A DNA stretch of 49,194 bases from an uncultured Elusimicrobia bacterium (GTDB lineage: Bacteria > Elusimicrobiota > Elusimicrobia > Elusimicrobiales > UBA9959), in the NCBI GenBank assembly GCA_903889965.1, contig CAISZM010000057.1, positions 1-49,194 of the forward strand, given 5' to 3'. Both the position numbers and the translations under genes were made by a program. How positions within the stretch are numbered: position 1 is the first letter of the stretch; every line of letters starts with the position of its first letter. This document shows positions 23,820 through 30,936 of this stretch, piece by piece. The notes under the pieces are model-generated. The model was given only the letters and a program-made list of their open reading frames with translations, had not been told where the DNA came from and made no database searches.

Positions 23820-24254
23820 ATGATACAGAAAACCACTTTACCTAAAACCGACATGGCCGAGAAAAGCAGGAAATGGCACTTCATGGACGCCACCGACCAG
23901 ATCCTCGGACGTCTTTCCACCAAGATAGCCGTCCTCCTGATGGGCAAACACAAGCGCGATTACGCCACCAATGTTGATTGCGGCGATTTCGTGGTGGTGA
24001 CCAACACCGACAAGGTGCGCATCACCGGCAATAAGGCCGTGGATAAGTTCTATTTCCGCCACTCAGGCTACGCCGCCGGCGCGAAGACCATCCCCTACAA
24101 GCGCCAGATGGAGAACGATTCAACGAAGGTACTGGAGTTGGCCGTCAGGCGCATGCTGGACGACAACCGCCTCCGCGACAAGCGTATGAAACGCCTCCGT
24201 ATCTTTACCGGAGCGCAGACTCAGTTCCCGGTCGCCAAGGCCGCAAGCAAATAG
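23820..24254 (+). CDS. rplM: 50S ribosomal protein L13
   Basis: A 144-residue large-subunit protein with the family motifs KWHFMDATDQILGRLSTKIAVLLMGKHK near the start, CGDFVVVTNTDKVRITGNK in the middle and RRMLDDNRLRDKRMKRLRIF near the end. It is followed 16 bases later by rpsI, the usual L13-S9 pair. A short N-terminal extension (about 12 residues) precedes the conserved part. No Shine-Dalgarno sequence is found; a promoter -10 box lies 9 bases before the ATG. Confidence 0.98.
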   Translation: MIQKTTLPKTDMAEKSRKWHFMDATDQILGRLSTKIAVLLMGKHKRDYATNVDCGDFVVVTNTDKVRITGNKAVDKFYFRHSGYAAGAKTIPYKRQMENDSTKVLELAVRRMLDDNRLRDKRMKRLRIFTGAQTQFPVAKAASK

Positions 24255-24270
24255 CACTTAAGGAAAAAAA

Positions 24271-24669
24271 ATGGAAAACAAGAATCTTATACTCGCCACC
24301 GGACGCCGAAAGACTTCCGTCGCCCAGATACGCATGTCCCAGGGCGGAGAGGGAAAAATAACGATAAATTCCAAGACCCCCGAAGCTTACTTCGGCAACA
24401 ATCCCAGGCTTCGCTACGTCATAACCTCCCCCTTCGACCTGGCGAAAGACCAGAAGTTCGATTGCGATATAACGGTTACCGGCGGCGGCGTCTCCAGCCA
24501 GGCCGGAGCGATACGCCACGGCATATCCCGCGCCGTAGCCAGCCTCGGGGACAGCTTCCGCGCGTCAATGAAAAAAGCCGGTTTCCTCACCCGCGACTCC
24601 CGGATGGTGGAGAGAAAGAAACCGGGCAGGCCGAAAGCCAGGAAACGCTTCCAGTTCTCCAAGAGGTAA
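24271..24669 (+). CDS. rpsI: 30S ribosomal protein S9
   Basis: A 132-residue small-subunit protein. It shows the N-terminal ATGRRKTSVAQIRM segment, the GGGVSSQAGAIRHGISRA motif and the basic tail KKPGRPKARKRFQFSKR that reaches the P-site tRNA; the family-typical SKR end is intact. AAGGA precedes the ATG, in contrast to rplM upstream. A strong terminator follows. Confidence 0.98.
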   Translation: MENKNLILATGRRKTSVAQIRMSQGGEGKITINSKTPEAYFGNNPRLRYVITSPFDLAKDQKFDCDITVTGGGVSSQAGAIRHGISRAVASLGDSFRASMKKAGFLTRDSRMVERKKPGRPKARKRFQFSKR

Positions 24670-24690
24670 TTCTCTCTTGGCGCACTGCCG

Positions 24691-24726
24691 ACCGCGGGAG
24701 GCTCAATGCCTCCCGCGGTTTTTTAT
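24691..24726 (+). terminator. Terminator of rplM-rpsI
   Basis: A 12-bp GC-rich stem (ACCGCGGGAGGC / GCCTCCCGCGGT) with a 5-base loop is followed by TTTTTAT, 22 bases after the rpsI stop. Confidence 0.93.
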
Positions 24727-24855
24727 CGCCCCGCCCGGCGGCCCCCGGCGATTTTCCTCAAAATCAAAATTTAGTAGTATATACTCCGGGCCGGCTGATG
24801 TTTGATCCCGTTATCCCGCGTTTCGCCGGAACCCGCTAAGCATACAGGAGCCCTC

Positions 24856-26409
24856 ATGAAAAGCATCTTAGCCGCCCTCGTTCTGGCATCGTGCACCTCC
24901 CCGGCATGGTCGCTGAATATTGCCATCTACCATACAAGCGATGTGCACGGCTGGTATTCGTCCCGCCCCGCCAAGTGGGATAAGGAGAATTCCACAAGGA
25001 CCATAGGCGGCTTCCCCGCTCTGGCCGCCCTCGTAGAGGCCGACAAGACCCCCCACATACTTCTGGACTCAGGGGATACTTTCCAGGGCACGCCCGAAGG
25101 CAACCTTTCAAAGGGCATGGCCACGGTCGACCTGATGAACCAGCTCGGCTACTCGGCTTCGGCCGTCGGCAACCACGACTACGACTACACGGAGCCGAAC
25201 CTCCGGGCCATGGCGGCCGTGTCCACTTTCACCTGGCTGGGCGCCAACGTCTATGTCAGGAAAACCGGCCTTACCCCCGATTACCTTAAGCCGTACAGGC
25301 TGATAGACATAGCGGGAAAGCGCATCGCCGTGATCGGCGTATCCGGCCGCCATACGGCCACCTCCACCCTGCCGGCAAACGTAAAGCAGCTGGTTTTCAG
25401 AAGCGAGGCGGACGAGGCCGCGCGATGGACCCGCGCCGTCGCGAAGTTCAAGCCTGACGCGATAATCATACTGGCCCACATCGGGTTAAGCGGGTCCCTC
25501 GGCGGTCAAAAGCTGGACGTCTCCACGTGGACCTTCACCGGAGCCGACGCGGAATACGGCACTCTCTCGATAGCCAGGGCCGCGAAGGGCGCCACCGTGG
25601 TGATAGGCGGGCATAACCACACCGGCCTCCTTCACGGATACCTGGACAAGGACAGCGGCGTGCTGCTCGCGGAAAGCTATTACGGCCTTACCGACGTATC
25701 CAGGATAAACCTGGAATTCGACGACGCCACCGGCAGGCTTAAAGGCGTTTCCGACGAACTCATACCGCTCTGGACCGACAAGACCGGCGAAGATCCCGCC
25801 GTGGCCGCCACCATAAAAGTCTTCAGCGACAGGGTGGAAAAGGAAATGGGCAAGGTCATAAGCAAAAGCGCCGTGGACCTGGGCCGCTCCACGACCGACC
25901 TCGATTCAGACATCGGCAACTGGTTCACCGACGCGATGCGCCGGCAGGCCGGCGCCGACGCCGCCTTTCAGAACACGGCGGGGATACGCGCCGAAATAAA
26001 GAAAGGCCCGCTCGCGCTCCGGGACATTTTCCAGGTGATGCCCTTCGAGAACACGCTGGTCAGGCTCACGATGACCGGCGACCAGGTCAAGCGCATGCTG
26101 GCCGACAACCTGCGGGGCGGCCATGCCAAGATGCAGCTGTCCGGGCTGACCGTTAAATTCAGGGAGCCGCCGCAGGGCCCCATGGAGATAACCCTTGAAA
26201 GGTCCGGCAAACCAGTGAAGCCCGAAGACCGGCTGATCGTCGTAACCAATAATTACCTGACCACCGGCGGCTCCGGCGGGAAGGTCTTCGGCGAGGCGGA
26301 AAAGTCGCAGGACACAATGACCCCCATACGCGAACTGCTGATAAAGGACGTCGAGGAGCACCCCGTCACGGAGGTCCCGGCCGGCGGCAGGATAGTCCGC
26401 CTGGAATAA
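24856..26409 (+). CDS. 5'-nucleotidase family (UshA-like) exported phosphoesterase
   Basis: This 517-residue exported enzyme would release phosphate from nucleotides or sugar nucleotides. The N-terminus carries a signal with a LASC lipobox ending at Cys13, so it is probably a lipoprotein. The metallophosphatase domain keeps its metal ligands: HTSDVHG, LLDSGDTFQG, GNHDYDY, ILAHIG and GGHNHTG. The C-terminal 5'-nucleotidase domain includes NTAGIRAEI and FQVMPFENTLVRLTMTG. AGGAG precedes the ATG at 24856. It heads a three-gene operon whose other two members are related to phosphatases but lack catalytic residues. Substrate not determinable from sequence. Confidence 0.92.
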   Translation: MKSILAALVLASCTSPAWSLNIAIYHTSDVHGWYSSRPAKWDKENSTRTIGGFPALAALVEADKTPHILLDSGDTFQGTPEGNLSKGMATVDLMNQLGYSASAVGNHDYDYTEPNLRAMAAVSTFTWLGANVYVRKTGLTPDYLKPYRLIDIAGKRIAVIGVSGRHTATSTLPANVKQLVFRSEADEAARWTRAVAKFKPDAIIILAHIGLSGSLGGQKLDVSTWTFTGADAEYGTLSIARAAKGATVVIGGHNHTGLLHGYLDKDSGVLLAESYYGLTDVSRINLEFDDATGRLKGVSDELIPLWTDKTGEDPAVAATIKVFSDRVEKEMGKVISKSAVDLGRSTTDLDSDIGNWFTDAMRRQAGADAAFQNTAGIRAEIKKGPLALRDIFQVMPFENTLVRLTMTGDQVKRMLADNLRGGHAKMQLSGLTVKFREPPQGPMEITLERSGKPVKPEDRLIVVTNNYLTTGGSGGKVFGEAEKSQDTMTPIRELLIKDVEEHPVTEVPAGGRIVRLE

Positions 26410-26412
26410 ACC

Positions 26413-27885
26413 ATGGACCCGGGCACGAAGGCGGGAACGCTGATACTGGCCGCGCTGCTGCTCGGCGCAGGCGCCTGTGCCCAAAAAGAGCAGATCGTTA
26501 TCTTCGCCACGGCACGTTCCGAGGGACGTCTCGAGGCGCGGCCGGTGCCGTCGTTAAGCAACCAGATGGCGGGCGGCTTCGCGGTTTTCAAGAAACTCTA
26601 CGACTCGGAAAAAAGGCCGAAGCTGGCGGTGGACGCCGGCAACTGGTTCTCCCCCACCCCCGAGGGTTGGATCACTAAAGGACGTTCCGCCATAGCCTGC
26701 ATGAACGCCGTTCCGTACTCGGCCGCCGCCGCCGGCATGGAAGACCTCGCACTTTCCCCCGCGGACCTGCAAAAACTGGCGGAATCCTCGTCGATGCCGC
26801 TCCTGGCCTCCAACCTCTACCTGAGAAACGGCAAAAAGCCGGGCTTCATGCAGAGCAGCAGCCTGGTCCGGGCCGGCGGCCGGAAGATAGGATTCTTCTC
26901 CGTCATAATAGCCTCTCCCGGCAAACCGAACCGCGCCCGGAACCTTCCTAAATACCGGCTTGAAAAGGAAACATACGAAACCGAAAGGTCCCTGAAGGCC
27001 CTTAATGACGCCGGGGCGGAAGTTACCGTGATGCTCTTGAGCGTCAAACCCGGGGAAAGCGCCGGGAAGGATTTTTTCAGGGATTTTCTCTCCAGGGTCC
27101 CGAAGATAGACCTTGTGATAACCGACGAACCCTCGGTTGGAAGGCCCTACAGGGTGAACCGAACATGGGTGGCCCGTGCCGGTCTGGGCATGGCCGAGGC
27201 CGCCAGGCTCACCCTCACGCTGGACCCCGCTACGGGACGCATGACGGACCTGGACTGGGAACGGCTCCCCCTCTATACAAAAAAATACGGCGAGGATAAG
27301 GCCGTGCTTCAGTTAACGGGCGAGTACAGGGCCGGCGCCGCTGCGCATTTCCTGAAGCGCCTCGGTTTCCTGAACGATCCCCTGCCCCTAGCGGAGAACG
27401 GAACCTCCCCTGTGGGCGATTTCGCGGCCGATTGTATGCGGCGCTGGGCTAAATCCAACGCGGCTATAATAGGAGTTTCGGAACCCGCCGCAGGCTTTTC
27501 CAGCGGAACGGTCACGCTTGGGGCGCTGTACGCCGCTTTCCCCCGCGATTCCAGCATGGTTTTCGTCAAGATACGCGGCGACGACCTGGAACAGGCGCTG
27601 GCCGGGCTGCAGCCCGGAGAGATAAGTGTTTCAGGGCTGCGCCTTTACCTGAAGGGCGGCGCGCTGGAGCGCGCGGAAAGCGACAACGGTCCGCTGTCGC
27701 CGGGGCGCGTATACCGCCTGGCCGTGCCGGATTCCATGGTAGGGGGGCGGGACAACCCGGTGCTTTCAAGGGCGATGGAATTCGCCAATTCCCGCCGCCC
27801 TGTCCGGGATATAATCGGCTGGTGTTTTTCACGTCAGAGTTCTTTCTCCCGCCCCGAGGGCGGAAGAATAACGAGGAACCAATGA
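26413..27885 (+). CDS. Degenerate 5'-nucleotidase paralogue lacking metal ligands
   Basis: This 490-residue exported protein follows the layout of the UshA-like gene 3 bases upstream, including the DxGxxFxxTPEG strand and the C-terminal domain (VGDFAADCMRRWAKSNAAIIG, MVFVKIRGDDLEQAL). Every metal-binding motif is altered: HTSDVHG reads ATARSEG, DSGDTF reads DAGNWF, GNHDYDY reads AGMEDLAL, ILAHIG reads LLSVKP, and GGHNHTG reads ITDEPSV. It should not hydrolyse phosphoesters by the family mechanism. The frame is open over its full length, so it is kept as a protein, perhaps a binding or regulatory partner. An N-terminal signal ends near GAGACAQ, possibly a weak lipobox. Confidence 0.82.
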   Translation: MDPGTKAGTLILAALLLGAGACAQKEQIVIFATARSEGRLEARPVPSLSNQMAGGFAVFKKLYDSEKRPKLAVDAGNWFSPTPEGWITKGRSAIACMNAVPYSAAAAGMEDLALSPADLQKLAESSSMPLLASNLYLRNGKKPGFMQSSSLVRAGGRKIGFFSVIIASPGKPNRARNLPKYRLEKETYETERSLKALNDAGAEVTVMLLSVKPGESAGKDFFRDFLSRVPKIDLVITDEPSVGRPYRVNRTWVARAGLGMAEAARLTLTLDPATGRMTDLDWERLPLYTKKYGEDKAVLQLTGEYRAGAAAHFLKRLGFLNDPLPLAENGTSPVGDFAADCMRRWAKSNAAIIGVSEPAAGFSSGTVTLGALYAAFPRDSSMVFVKIRGDDLEQALAGLQPGEISVSGLRLYLKGGALERAESDNGPLSPGRVYRLAVPDSMVGGRDNPVLSRAMEFANSRRPVRDIIGWCFSRQSSFSRPEGGRITRNQ

Positions 27886-28469
27886 TCGAGTCAACCGGCG
27901 CTTTCTTATCCAAATGGTTCGCAAGGCTGAGGGCTTTCGCGATGCTGGCCGGGGCCTGGGGCTTCCTTTTCAGCGTCAATTCCCTGATCGGATTCCAGGC
28001 CGGGTTCGAGTACGACGACGGTCTTGTCTATTCGACCCCGGCGTACAAGGCGGCGGGTAACGACAAGGTCGTTCCCGGAACGCCCGACTACTGGAATTCG
28101 GTAAACCGCTCGTTCTCTTACGAACGGCTGAAACCGGCCGTCTGGGCGGCGGCGTGGAGCCTCAAGATACTCGGCGTCAAGATAGCGATCTTCTGCGACC
28201 GGGGCCCGGAGGGCGCAGACAGCCTTGAGGCATCCTGGCGCGGGCTGGCCGACCACTTTTACTTTACCAGGAACGAGGACGAGAAATACCGAATCCTTGA
28301 AAAGGACCGCTTCGTGCTCTACGCCGGCCCCTCGGACTCGGGACTGATACAGGCCCGCAAAGCCGGCGTCACCCCGCTGCGGCTGGGTAAAAGCCCCCGC
28401 TCGGTACTGAATTTCGACTACAACCCCGGGAAATTCGGCGAACACCGCCTCCCGCTGTCTTCGTTCTAG
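27882..28469 (+). CDS. Degenerate class B acid phosphatase-like (HAD) protein
   Basis: This 195-residue protein starts at an ATG overlapping the previous stop by 4 bases, with GAGGA upstream. A hydrophobic N-terminal segment (about residues 17-38) suggests a signal anchor. From GFEYDDGLVYSTP onward it follows the layout of AphA-type class B acid phosphatases, including DYWNSVNR, and GEHRLPLSS near the end. Catalytic positions are changed: the FDIDDT nucleophile Asp is Glu (FEYDDG), the Thr of motif II TGR is replaced (FCDRG), and GDSDND reads GPSDSG. I infer a non-catalytic or altered-activity member working with the two nucleotidase-family proteins before it. Confidence 0.7.
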   Translation: MIESTGAFLSKWFARLRAFAMLAGAWGFLFSVNSLIGFQAGFEYDDGLVYSTPAYKAAGNDKVVPGTPDYWNSVNRSFSYERLKPAVWAAAWSLKILGVKIAIFCDRGPEGADSLEASWRGLADHFYFTRNEDEKYRILEKDRFVLYAGPSDSGLIQARKAGVTPLRLGKSPRSVLNFDYNPGKFGEHRLPLSSF

Positions 28470-28479
28470 CACCGGCCCA

Positions 28480-28509
28480 TTGCCTTGGGCCGCCTAAAAA
28501 TAATAAAAT
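28480..28509 (+). promoter_or_regulatory. Promoter of the HIT gene
   Basis: TTGCCT (28480-28485), an 18-base spacer and TAAAAT (28504-28509) lie 7 bases before the ATG. No Shine-Dalgarno sequence is present, so a leaderless message is likely. Confidence 0.55.
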
Positions 28510-28516
28510 AGAATTA

Positions 28517-28858
28517 ATGGCGGATTGTATTTTTTGCAAGATAGCCTCCGGGGAGGTCAACGCCAGGATCGTATACGAGGACCCGGAAACGCTGGCTTTT
28601 TTGGATTTGAATCCCCAGGCGCCCACGCATGTTCTGATAATACCGCGCCGCCATATCGGCAGCCTCACAGCCGCCGCGGAAGCCGACGCCGGACTGCTTG
28701 GCAGGCTGCAGCTGGCCGCCGCCAGGACGGCGAAGCAGCTGGGTGTGGAAGGGGCCTTCAGGCTGGTTACGAACAACGGCAAAGGCGCGGGGCAGTCGGT
28801 GGATCACCTGCACTACCACCTCCTGGCCGGCCGCAAACTTCTCTGGCCGCCCGGTTGA
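28517..28858 (+). CDS. HIT family nucleotide hydrolase (HINT-like)
   Basis: This 113-residue cytosolic protein belongs to the histidine-triad family, which hydrolyses purine nucleotide phosphoramidates such as AMP-lysine. It shows the zinc-type N-terminus CIFCKIASGEV, the AFLDLNPQAPTHVLIIPRRHI segment, and the catalytic triad DHLHYHLLAG near the C-terminus. Length is normal. rpsU starts about 43 bases downstream, so it may be co-transcribed with the rpsU-dnaG-rpoD cluster up to the terminator at 29110. Confidence 0.95.
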   Translation: MADCIFCKIASGEVNARIVYEDPETLAFLDLNPQAPTHVLIIPRRHIGSLTAAAEADAGLLGRLQLAAARTAKQLGVEGAFRLVTNNGKGAGQSVDHLHYHLLAGRKLLWPPG

Positions 28859-28901
28859 CGGAATTTCGGATTTTATTTCAGACGACAAGGTGGTGATTAG
28901 C

Positions 28902-29093
28902 TTGGTATTTATAAAATTAAGGGACGACGAATCGATCGAAGAGGCGCTGCGCCGCTTCAAGCATGACTGCGAGCGCAACGGCATCCTCAAGGAGATCAAA
29001 CGCCGCGAGCATTACGTAACTCCGGCCATGAAGCGCAAGATAAAGTCGCAGGAAGCGAGGCGCAAAGTCCGCAAAGGCAGAAGGTCTTACTAA
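28902..29093 (+). CDS. rpsU: 30S ribosomal protein S21
   Basis: A 63-residue basic protein with the S21 core DESIEEALRRFKHDCERNGILKEIKRREHY and the Lys/Arg-rich tail. By family length it starts with a TTG codon at 28902 (MVFIKLRDDES), preceded by AAGGTGGT at a normal distance. In-frame GTG codons at 28890 and 28893 lie inside that ribosome site and are less likely. It heads the classical rpsU-dnaG-rpoD order. Confidence 0.93.
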   Translation: MVFIKLRDDESIEEALRRFKHDCERNGILKEIKRREHYVTPAMKRKIKSQEARRKVRKGRRSY

Positions 29094-29109
29094 ACAGCCT
29101 TCTATCCAC

Positions 29110-29147
29110 GGCCGCGCGGCTTGTTACGGCGCGCGGCCTTTGCCTTT
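29110..29147 (+). terminator. Terminator or attenuator between rpsU and dnaG
   Basis: An 8-bp GC stem (GGCCGCGC / GCGCGGCC, 13-base loop) is followed by TTTGCCTTT. The T-run is weak, so read-through into dnaG is plausible. A terminator at this place is also known in the E. coli macromolecular synthesis operon. Confidence 0.6.
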
Positions 29148-29172
29148 CCCCGCGCGCGCGGGAATCATTATA

Positions 29173-30912
29173 ATGAGCTCCTCCCCCGTAATAGAATTGA
29201 TCAGGGAAAAACTGGACATCGTGGATGTCGTCAGGGAGTACGTCCCCGCCCTTAAGAAAGCCGGGAGGAACTACAAGGCGCCCTGCCCTTTTCACAACGA
29301 AAAGACGCCTTCCTTCACCGTAAGCCCGGAAAAGCAGATCTTCTACTGCTTCGGCTGCAACGAAGGCGGCGACATGTTCACTTTCGTGATGAAGATAGAA
29401 GGCCTGGCGTTCCCCGAAGCCGCGAGGAAGCTGGCCCTGAGGGCAGGCGTGGAGTACGGGGACGAACGTTCCCACACGCTTACCGAAGAGGATAAAGAGA
29501 GGCTGGAGCTGAAGAAGATGCTGACGCACGCGGCAGACTTCTACCACCAGGCGCTTTTCTCCCCGTCCGGCGAAAAAGCCCGCCTGTATCTCGGGGAAAG
29601 ACGGCTCAGCAAGACCACGGTGGAACGCTTCGAACTTGGATGGGCACCGCCCGGCGGCGCGGCCCTGATGGACGACCTGAAGGAGAAAGGCTGGAGCCGC
29701 GACCTGGCGCTGAAAGCCGGATTGGTAACCGAGCGCGAGGGCGGCAGGGTGGGCGACACTTTCCGGGGACGTATAATGTTCCCCATACGCAACCAGTCGG
29801 GCGACACGGTGGCGTTCGGCGGGCGGGTTCTGGATCCCGAGGCGCAGCCCAAATACCTCAACTCCCCGGAAACCGTCCTGTTCTCCAAGCGCCGCACGCT
29901 TTACGGGCTTCACGAGGCTCTGCCCCACATACGCAAGAGCGGCCGCCTGCTGCTGCTGGAAGGCTACATGGACGTGATAGGCGCTCACCAGCACGGGGTG
30001 GACTGGGCCGTGGCTCCGCTGGGCACGGCGCTCACCGCGGAGCACGCGGGCCTGGTGGGCCGCTACGCCAAGGACGTCGTGGTGATGTTCGACGGGGACC
30101 GCGCGGGTATAGCGGCCTCTGTCAGGGCGGCGGAGATATTCATGGAGGCCGGGCTGTACGTGAGGCTGGCCGACCTGGGCTGCACTCTCGACCCGGACGA
30201 GTTCCTTAACGAGCACGGCCGGGAAAAATTCGAGGCCAAGATAGCGGAGGCGGCCGACCCGCTGGAATTCCGCATGAACCTTTTTCACAAGGGCCGCAAA
30301 ACGCCTCCTTCCTCCCAGGAAAAGGCCCAGGCCATAGCCGTGCTGCTGGAAACCGTGGCGAAGCAGTCGGACGAGATACTGAAGAGCGAATGGGTCAAGT
30401 CCCTGGCCTCGCGCTTCGGAGTGGAGGAAGATTCGGTGCTGAAGCAGCTGAGGAAAACGCAGGTGGCTCCGCAGCGCGGGATAAAGCGCGCCCCCGCCCA
30501 GGCGGTCCAGATGCCGTCCATAGAGCGCGGCTTCATACAGCTGTTGCTCCGCGACCCCTCGCTTATAGAGAGATCGGCCGAGCTGGACCCGGGGGATCTT
30601 TCAAGCCCCCTGGCGCGCGATATTTTAGCCGCGATGCGGGAGCTTCCGGCCGAGGCAAGGCCCAAAGCCGCCGCCGCGATCGCGGGGAAGTTCCCGGAGC
30701 AAGCCGCCCTGATAATGGAACTGGCGGTGGCGGACCTCGGGAGCGACGCCGCCGGCGTACAGAACGCCGAGGGCGCGGTGCGCATGCTGAAGCGGCTTTC
30801 GATAAAACGGCGGCTTACGGAACTCAACAGTTCGGCGGTCATGACGCCGCAGCAGCTGGAGGAGTTCAGGAAACTTTCGGCGGAGATAAAATCCTCGGGC
30901 AGGGAAATTTAA
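29173..30912 (+). CDS. dnaG: DNA primase
   Basis: DnaG makes RNA primers at the replication fork. The 579-residue protein has the N-terminal CHC2 zinc finger (CPFHNEKTPSF and YCFGCNEGGD), the catalytic core with GGRVLDPEAQPKYLNSPET, and the TOPRIM domain with LLLLEGYMDVIG and VVMFDGDRAGIAA followed by DPDEFL. The C-terminal helicase-binding region is the least conserved part. ATG at 29173 fits the family start; the frame is open upstream, but those codons would add unrelated residues. No clear ribosome site is seen. rpoD follows 24 bases downstream. Confidence 0.96.
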   Translation: MSSSPVIELIREKLDIVDVVREYVPALKKAGRNYKAPCPFHNEKTPSFTVSPEKQIFYCFGCNEGGDMFTFVMKIEGLAFPEAARKLALRAGVEYGDERSHTLTEEDKERLELKKMLTHAADFYHQALFSPSGEKARLYLGERRLSKTTVERFELGWAPPGGAALMDDLKEKGWSRDLALKAGLVTEREGGRVGDTFRGRIMFPIRNQSGDTVAFGGRVLDPEAQPKYLNSPETVLFSKRRTLYGLHEALPHIRKSGRLLLLEGYMDVIGAHQHGVDWAVAPLGTALTAEHAGLVGRYAKDVVVMFDGDRAGIAASVRAAEIFMEAGLYVRLADLGCTLDPDEFLNEHGREKFEAKIAEAADPLEFRMNLFHKGRKTPPSSQEKAQAIAVLLETVAKQSDEILKSEWVKSLASRFGVEEDSVLKQLRKTQVAPQRGIKRAPAQAVQMPSIERGFIQLLLRDPSLIERSAELDPGDLSSPLARDILAAMRELPAEARPKAAAAIAGKFPEQAALIMELAVADLGSDAAGVQNAEGAVRMLKRLSIKRRLTELNSSAVMTPQQLEEFRKLSAEIKSSGREI

Positions 30913-30936
30913 AAACGGAAAGGACAGGAGACTAAG

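Noticed and set aside
28996-30288. Long minus-strand frame (430 codons) opposite dnaG
   Set aside because: Shadow of the primase gene; no ribosome site, no domain, and the opposite strand is clearly coding.
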